Under the pieces are notes generated by a model. The model saw only the letters and a program-made list of their open reading frames with translations, did not search any database and was not told the DNA's origin. A stretch of DNA of 12,479 nucleotides from Chromera velia (taxonomy: Eukaryota > Sar > Chromeraceae), in the NCBI GenBank assembly GCA_018398765.1, contig JAHBMJ010000033.1, forward strand, positions 1-12,479, given 5' to 3'. The position numbers and the translations under genes are program-made. This document shows, one piece after another, positions 8,089 to 12,479 of the stretch (its first letter is position 1; the number at the start of each line of letters is the position of its first letter).

Positions 8089-8846
8089 TCGTTCCTTCTG
8101 TGCTGTTTGCCTCACTTCTCGGCATGGTTGCTATCGATCCACTGGTGACTGTCTCACGCTCCCAGGCGACACCTCCTGCAGAACTTCGTCGTTTCCCTGC
8201 CTTTTTGGCTGCTGGAAGAAGTGGGGCCTTAGTTTCACAACGGCCTTCCTGTTTTCCCTATCAACGAAGAAAATCCGTCTGGTTCGGGAGTTCGGTTCGG
8301 TGGAATCTGTACGATCGAGTACGATCGAGAGACTTGGAATGTGCAGAATTAAATTACATGCATGCATGTATATATATAAGCCCTGGCCCTTGCAAAAATT
8401 CAAAATTTTAAAAGCAGACAAAAAATGTAGGTTCATCTGTATCTGAGCTTTGAGCGCGCACAGCGAGCCAGGACATGCCGGGGCCTTGAAGGCTTAATTG
8501 CATGCATGGTGAAAGGGCGGCGTGGGCCAAGGTGCCCGATACAGATTGGGCCCGCCATGCCTGTATACGTATATATATATATACAAGCCTGAACGTTCCA
8601 AAATCAATGGCAGGGGCTTATATAGACCTATATACCAGGACAAAGACGTTTCAGAAATGTCACGCCGGTGGAAGAATCCCACCTAATCGCCGTGCACAGT
8701 ACGGCCTCCTTGGAAGATGCTGATGGTGTCCGTTCTCATCCTCCTGCACCCGTCTCCACCCGTCTCCGTGCACCAGTGCATGCCCAGTCCCACCAACTTG
8801 AATTCTCCAATGTACTCCTGCAACTTGTCTTCATGTGTACTGGCCG

Positions 8847-8848
<2 letters not shown>
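8089..8848. other. Divergent intergenic/intronic region
   Basis: This holds the 5' flank of the minus-strand gene at 7297-8088 and whatever precedes the plus-strand RS exon at 9008. Alternating TA tracts (8367-8377 and 8567-8583) could supply TATA elements in either direction. A doubled GATCGAG motif lies at 8313-8329. No RNA-recognition motif or other clear plus-strand exon was found. The minus strand is open over 8690-8830 (KLQEYIGEFKLVGLGMHWC...), but the supposed acceptor lacks a pyrimidine tract, so no exon is called. Confidence 0.35.
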
Positions 8849-8912
<64 letters not shown>

Positions 8913-8936
8913 TGTCTGTCTGTCTGTCTGTCTGTC
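8849..8936. repeat. Compound (TC)n-(TG)n-(TCTG)n microsatellite
   Basis: About 16 TC units run to 8880, then about 15 TG units to 8910, then about six TCTG units. It ends 70 bases before the 3' splice site at 9006-9007, so it lies inside the intron that precedes the RS exon, if that intron is real. It also creates spurious S-L and V-C repeat ORFs. Confidence 0.95.
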
Positions 8937-9007
8937 CGCATCTGTCCGCCTGGTGGCATCACATGCATGGTTGGACGTTTTGTTTATTTCTCTCCGACAT
9001 TCTACAG

Positions 9008-9272
9008 GTCTCGTTCGCGTTCAAGGTCTAGGGACCGTGGAGGTACTAGAGCGGTCAGAGACAGGGAGAGAGACGAGGGGCACGACCGTTACGACAGATC
9101 CAGGTTCCATGGAGGCACTGGAGCGGTCAGAGACAGGAGGAGAGACGAGGGACACGACCGTTACGACAGGTCCAGGTTCCATGGAGACACTGGAGCGGTC
9201 AAAGATAGGGAGAGAGAGTCTGACGAACGGTACAACCGACAAGGCAGTGAAAGGGGGAGAAGAGCACACTGA
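9008..9272 (+). CDS. Last exon of an RS-rich (SR-type) protein; 5' exons not found
   Basis: After the acceptor CATTCTACAG (9006-9007) the frame opens with SRSRSRSRDRGG and continues for 87 full codons to TGA 9270-9272. The exon begins with one base completing a split codon. The product is almost entirely R, D, E, S and G with RS, RD and RE dipeptides, the make-up of RS domains in SR splicing factors and U1-70K-like proteins, which act in nuclear pre-mRNA splicing through phosphorylated Arg/Ser contacts. The middle consists of 24-residue repeats (AVRDRERDEGHDRYDRSRFH..). An RS tail normally follows one or two RNA-recognition motifs, but no RRM-coding exon is visible upstream before the divergent gene at 8088. 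It may thus be a lone RS-tail gene, a transposed exon fragment, or have tiny exons missed here. All three frames are open because the repeat length is a multiple of three; the RS frame is chosen on composition. Confidence 0.6.
9049..9249 (+). repeat. 72-bp tandem repeat inside the RS exon (2 full copies plus a decayed third)
   Basis: Units begin with GAGCGGTCA at 9049, 9121 and 9193, exactly 72 bases apart. Units 1 and 2 differ at five positions (about 93% identity). Unit 3 decays after roughly 30 bases. The changes alter only two residues between the first two 24-residue copies (E to R, G to D), so the repeat expanded in frame and recently. Confidence 0.9.
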
Positions 9273-10347
9273 AGGGAGGGATTTTCTAGTGTGCCGCTAG
9301 CTGACACACAAAAGAGGAAGGTGCGCGAAGAGTTTTTCTCAACTATGGTTTTACTTAAAGTTTTTTTCTGGAAGTTTTTTGGAGTCAAAATTTGGACTGA
9401 TGTACAACTATTCCCGGCTTCGCTCAATGACAACCTGATGTCGCTCATACATACGGCATGTCACTTGCTGCCTACACCTTTATGCAGCCAAGCTCCCTCT
9501 AAGTCCGTCACTCACAAATTGTCATAAATGAGTTTACAGTGCAAGTCTTGAGAAATATATAATTAAATTCTTGTTAAAATAAAGTTTTATTATGAAAATG
9601 TTAGCTAGTAACTGCTGGGTACCACGCGCACAGTTCTTCTTACAGTGATTTCGACTTCAGTTTCTAGCTTGTTTAGCTATACTAAGCTTAGACGCCTAGT
9701 TAGATGCCTTACATAATCATCATCACCATTCAAAGTCATTTTGAAAATAAGAATAGGAAAATATTACACCTGGTATTACACCGAGTGCTAGACCGAGTAT
9801 TACAAGATGTTAGACCCTACAATGTATTATATATATAATTATAATATCCAACAACTGAGATCAAGAAAAATATATAAATCTTAGTATAAATCGTTGTTCA
9901 TATCTAGGTTCATATATAGGCAATGGAATGGCAGTGGACCGTGGCCAGGCAAAACCCGGAACATCAATGCTATGCTATACACAGATGTTATATACGTATT
10001 TCTATACAATTAATTAATGGATTGAAAACCTAGTTAAAAACCTATAGGAATTTTTTTGTAAAGATGCATAGTATATGCAACTGTTGAAACATGCCTCAAC
10101 AAGCGTCTACATTCTCGCGCCAAACTAGGCGCAAATTATAACACGAAATGCACCACCAAACAGAACCGCAAACAAATTCTCATGGTACAAGATGGTCAAA
10201 GTATTCTGCAGCAGGACGCATGCATGATGCATCTATCGATTCCTGTAGATCGGCCCCGTGTCAAAGAAGTCTGCACATTCACGGCCCATGGCAATGACAG
10301 GGTATGCACATAGTGCTATTCTCACCCCGAACACGAACATACACATC

Positions 10348-10348
<1 letters not shown>
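9273..10348. other. 3' flank of the RS exon and AT-rich island
   Basis: 9273-9530 is the likely 3' UTR of the RS exon. 9530-10160 is A/T-rich with TA-rich palindromic stretches (9826-9847) and no ORF of note. At 10233-10315 the minus strand encodes a short protein-like peptide (AYPVIAMGRECADFF...) ending at TAG; see findings. Nothing else is supported. Confidence 0.35.
9578..9591. promoter_or_regulatory. Overlapping AATAAA signals on both strands
   Basis: AATAAA occurs at 9578-9583 on the plus strand and again as TTTATT at 9586-9591 on the minus strand, forming a near-palindrome. The plus-strand copy is 306 bases past the RS-exon stop and could end that transcript. The minus-strand copy could end a gene coming from the right. 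Context is AT-rich, so chance is possible. Confidence 0.35.
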
Positions 10349-10378
<30 letters not shown>

Positions 10379-10450
10379 GCACACGCACACGCACACGCAC
10401 ACGCACACGCACACGCACACGCACACGCACACGCACACGCACACGCACAC
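10349..10450. repeat. (CA)n followed by (ACACGC)n microsatellite
   Basis: A CA array (about 10349-10374) passes into roughly a dozen ACACGC hexamers up to about 10450. It produces [12 protein letters not shown] and VRVRVR artefact ORFs on both strands. Confidence 0.95.
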
Positions 10451-11023
10451 ACGCAAGCACATAGACAGAGAGGCGGAGAGATGGTTTGTATCCCTCCATG
10501 CAGAATGAATGAATGGATGATTCCGATCGAGGAAGGCGGCCAGCCAGGAAGATCAAAGGCGGAAGCAAGGGTCTCTCTCGTCTCTCTTTGCCTGCATCGG
10601 TGTTGCGAAGGGTCGGCATGTGGCTTGGTAAATAAAAAGAGAACCCAGCATTGAGGAACTATGCAACCAGCGCAATGCAACAATTGGTGACCATGCATGT
10701 GTGGGAGCGACGAGCATGTGAGAAGCAAGCAAGGACCATGCATGTTCATGCTCATTCTCTTCTCTTCATTGCCCTAGCGGTGTCTCGATCCCAGTCCGCA
10801 TGGCAGTGCAGGGAATGAAACCTCTCTTTGTGCACGCACGCCAGCACAAGGAATTAAGAAAATTGAGAAGATTCGCTGTTTGCATACAATCAATCCACCC
10901 GGCTCTGCTCATGGCTCTTCGTGCACAGGCCAACATCTACATCCTTCGATCTATCGACAGTACCTCGACCCGCCCTCAATAGGGCTAGGCAAAGAAATGT
11001 ACAAATGGAAGGACTGTGAGGTC
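10451..11023. other. Spacer, no supported gene
   Basis: Only short ORFs occur; those extending left are carried by the CA repeats. CATGCATG motifs are frequent (10693, 10738). No splice-linked exons could be assembled on either strand. Confidence 0.35.
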
Positions 11024-11027
11024 CACA

Positions 11028-11066
<39 letters not shown>

Positions 11067-11095
11067 GAACACACACACACACACACACACACACA
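11024..11095. repeat. (CA)n microsatellite with one interruption
   Basis: Two CA arrays are split by AAGAA near 11065-11069. The ORFs crossing it (H-T-H-T or C-V-C-V) are artefacts. Confidence 0.95.
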
Positions 11096-11671
11096 GAGGT
11101 ACACATACGTACACAGACCCGCGCGAAACAACACACGGGGGAGGAGCCCAGCCAGAGACGGTCTCACGGACATGATGCATGTTTCTACACAGACAGAGAC
11201 ACTCACGCTCAAGAACCTACGTACACATGCACAAAAAGAAGGAGGAAGGAGACCTTCAAACAGCTGGTCGACCCTTCCTCCGCATGATTGAAGAATTCTG
11301 ACCTTAAAAGAGGTCTGTCTCAGTTCCCGGTTTCTTCGCTTCCATTCCTTTCCTTTCCTTTCCTTTCCTTTCCTTCAGTTCTCCGCAAAGCGTGGTTTAG
11401 AGTCTCTGTCCTTTTCCACGTGCCCGTTCCCCCGCTTGCCTCCTTTTCTTAATCCTTACCTCCTTCCCCTCTTCTTCCTCCCACGATCTGCACAAGGGAA
11501 GAAAAATGAGAAGAGAGAGAGAGAAAGAGAGAGAGAGAACAATTCCCCTATCACAATCGCTCTACAAATTCAGGGGGCGAAACCGTCAAAACAATTCTCA
11601 TTGAAACAAACCAGATCAGAGGAGAGGAGCGAGATCGACCGAAAGATCCTTCCTTCCTTCCTTCCTGCATC
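11096..11671. other. Pyrimidine-rich spacer with simple repeats
   Basis: Contains six TTTCC-like units (11345-11375), a GA tract (11509-11539) and TTCC units (11649-11665). These C/T-rich tracts deplete stop codons on the plus strand and inflate ORFs. No gene is supported. Confidence 0.45.
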
Positions 11672-12255
11672 ATGCCCCCTACATCCATCCTCTCCCTCTC
11701 TTCCTCCGCCCCCCTCGCCTTTTCGGGACGAGTGAAGTTAGGAGCTCTAATCAGCACCCAATCAAGCGCGCAGAAGACATCCCCAGTTCTACCTTTGTTC
11801 TTCCTTTTGCGAAAGAAAGTCTCTTCACTTCCCTGCCCTTCGCCCATGCCCCCACTTCTGTCTGGCTGGAGAAAAACCTTTCTTTCTGCAGGACCGCCTC
11901 CACGACTTCTCTTCCATCTATACTTTATTTCATTCACGGAGAAGCAAGCGAATCGTATCTCTTTGACTTTCTTGTTTCCCTTTCGCTCTTCTCAATTGCC
12001 TCCGATACCCCTCAAGTGTGCACCGACCTTTCCGATAATGGAAACGCTATTTCTTGGCACGGTTTGCACTCTGCCCTGTGCCTTTGACATTTCCATGCTG
12101 AGGCAGAGACACAAATGCACGACACGGACTCTGAACATGAAACAAGCACAACGGGCAACCACAAAAAAGGAAACACACGAAGCGCGCCACCCACAGATTC
12201 ACTCACTCGCCAAGACATGCACACACACTGACACATGTGACATAGGATGCAGAAG
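11672..12255 (+). CDS. Possible first exon of a gene running off the right edge (weak)
   Basis: An open frame starts at ATG 11672 (MPPTSILSLSSSAPLAF...) and is open for 194 codons plus two bases. It ends at a consensus donor, CAGAAG|GTGAGG (exon end 12255); if unspliced, it meets TGA two bases later. The N-terminus is Ser/Pro/Leu rich and lacks acidic residues, like an organelle-targeting peptide. However, the whole segment is C/T-rich, which depletes stops, and the composition (S, P, L, T throughout) is what pyrimidine-rich non-coding DNA gives. No domain is recognised. It could equally be a long 5' UTR with a donor. Confidence 0.22.
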
Positions 12256-12464
12256 GTGAGGAAAGCGGGCAAGAAAAAAGAAATTCAGAGGGGTCGAGGT
12301 TTGCATTCCTCCTCAAGCTCGCCTGAATTTCTCGTTGTTTCTCTTCCTTCTTTTCCCTTCATTGTGGGTGGATACGGTTCACCTCCACCTACCCCCTCTC
12401 GGCTGAGGGCCTTCCCTCCGTCTTTTGGTTGAAGGAACAAAGAGTCTGTCTCCCTCTATGTCTG

Positions 12465-12479
12465 CCCCCCCCCCCCCCC
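12465..12479. repeat. Run of 15 C at the window end
   Basis: A pure C homopolymer reaches the last base. It may mark a contig end or a sequencing/assembly limit, because homopolymers of this kind often stop reads. Confidence 0.9.

Noticed and set aside
8131-8436. 101-residue minus-strand ORF as upstream exon of the 156-aa gene
   Set aside because: It is in the same frame but ends in TAG before ATG 8088, and its first half is TA-rich non-coding DNA. No splice pair removing the TAG was found. It is more likely 5' leader.
8668-9300. 210-residue plus-strand ORF across the TC/TG repeat
   Set aside because: Its length comes from the microsatellite and the 72-bp repeat, which stay open in every frame. 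The RS frame starting at 9008 is much more protein-like.
10233-10755. ORFs of 68-158 residues over the CA/ACACGC repeat
   Set aside because: Made of dipeptide repeats such as AC, RV or HT; artefacts of simple sequence.
10880-11291. ORFs over the second CA repeat
   Set aside because: Same artefact: H-T or C-V runs with no flanking coding character.
1492-12019. Identical 12-mer CCCCTCAAGTGT at 1492 and 12008
   Set aside because: Several 12-mer matches are expected by chance in a window of this size.
1-12479. CRISPR arrays, insertion sequences, LTR pairs, rRNA and spliceosomal snRNA genes
   Set aside because: Looked for on both strands by eye; no regular spacer arrays, transposase-like frames, terminal repeats or conserved rRNA/snRNA cores were seen.

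Overview
The window looks like nuclear DNA of a unicellular eukaryote. It has a Pol III type tRNA-Ile(AAU) gene with internal A and B boxes and an oligo-T terminator, short exons joined by phase-consistent GT-AG introns of 137-240 bp, an arginine/serine-rich (RS) exon of splicing-factor type, AATAAA signals, and long gene-poor spacers full of microsatellites. No Shine-Dalgarno sites, operons or prokaryotic mobile elements were seen. The palindrome GCATGC is clearly over-represented, and TGCATGC is a well known motif upstream of apicomplexan genes. This and the microsatellite-rich, mid-GC spacers would fit a coccidian/chromerid-like protist or an alga, but the lineage cannot be fixed from this window alone.

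Layout, left to right. (1) 301-729, minus: the first two coding exons of a gene that runs off the left edge. Its product begins with a beta-alpha-beta pattern like the thioredoxin-like N-terminus of MDH1B-type proteins (tentative). (2) 1122-1195, minus: tRNA-Ile(AAU). (3) 2097-3149, plus: an intronless frame of 351 codons with an F-box-like N-terminus, interrupted by exactly two in-frame stops (TAA, TAG) and no frameshift; read here as a young pseudogene, with stop readthrough or recoding as alternatives. (4) 3150-4464: microsatellite-rich spacer. (5) 4465-4716, plus: a small acidic orphan ORF, followed at once by a cluster of GC-rich hairpins at 4719-4840. (6) 4851-7296: gene-poor, partly AT-rich sequence with a minisatellite and one TATA-like element. 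(7) 7297-8088, minus: the best supported gene, three exons encoding a 156-residue orphan protein. (8) 8089-9007: divergent intergenic or intronic sequence ending in a large TC/TG/TCTG microsatellite directly upstream of (9) 9008-9272, plus: a terminal exon encoding an RS/RD/RE-rich tail built on a 72-bp tandem repeat. (10) 9273-11671: 3' flank, an AT-rich island and several CA-type microsatellites. (11) 11672-12255, plus: a weakly supported possible first exon ending in a consensus donor. The window ends in a 15-base C run.

The genes show no shared pathway. The main points of interest are the doubly stopped F-box-like ORF, the RS exon with no visible RNA-recognition partner, the hairpin cluster after the 4465 ORF, and the GCATGC enrichment.
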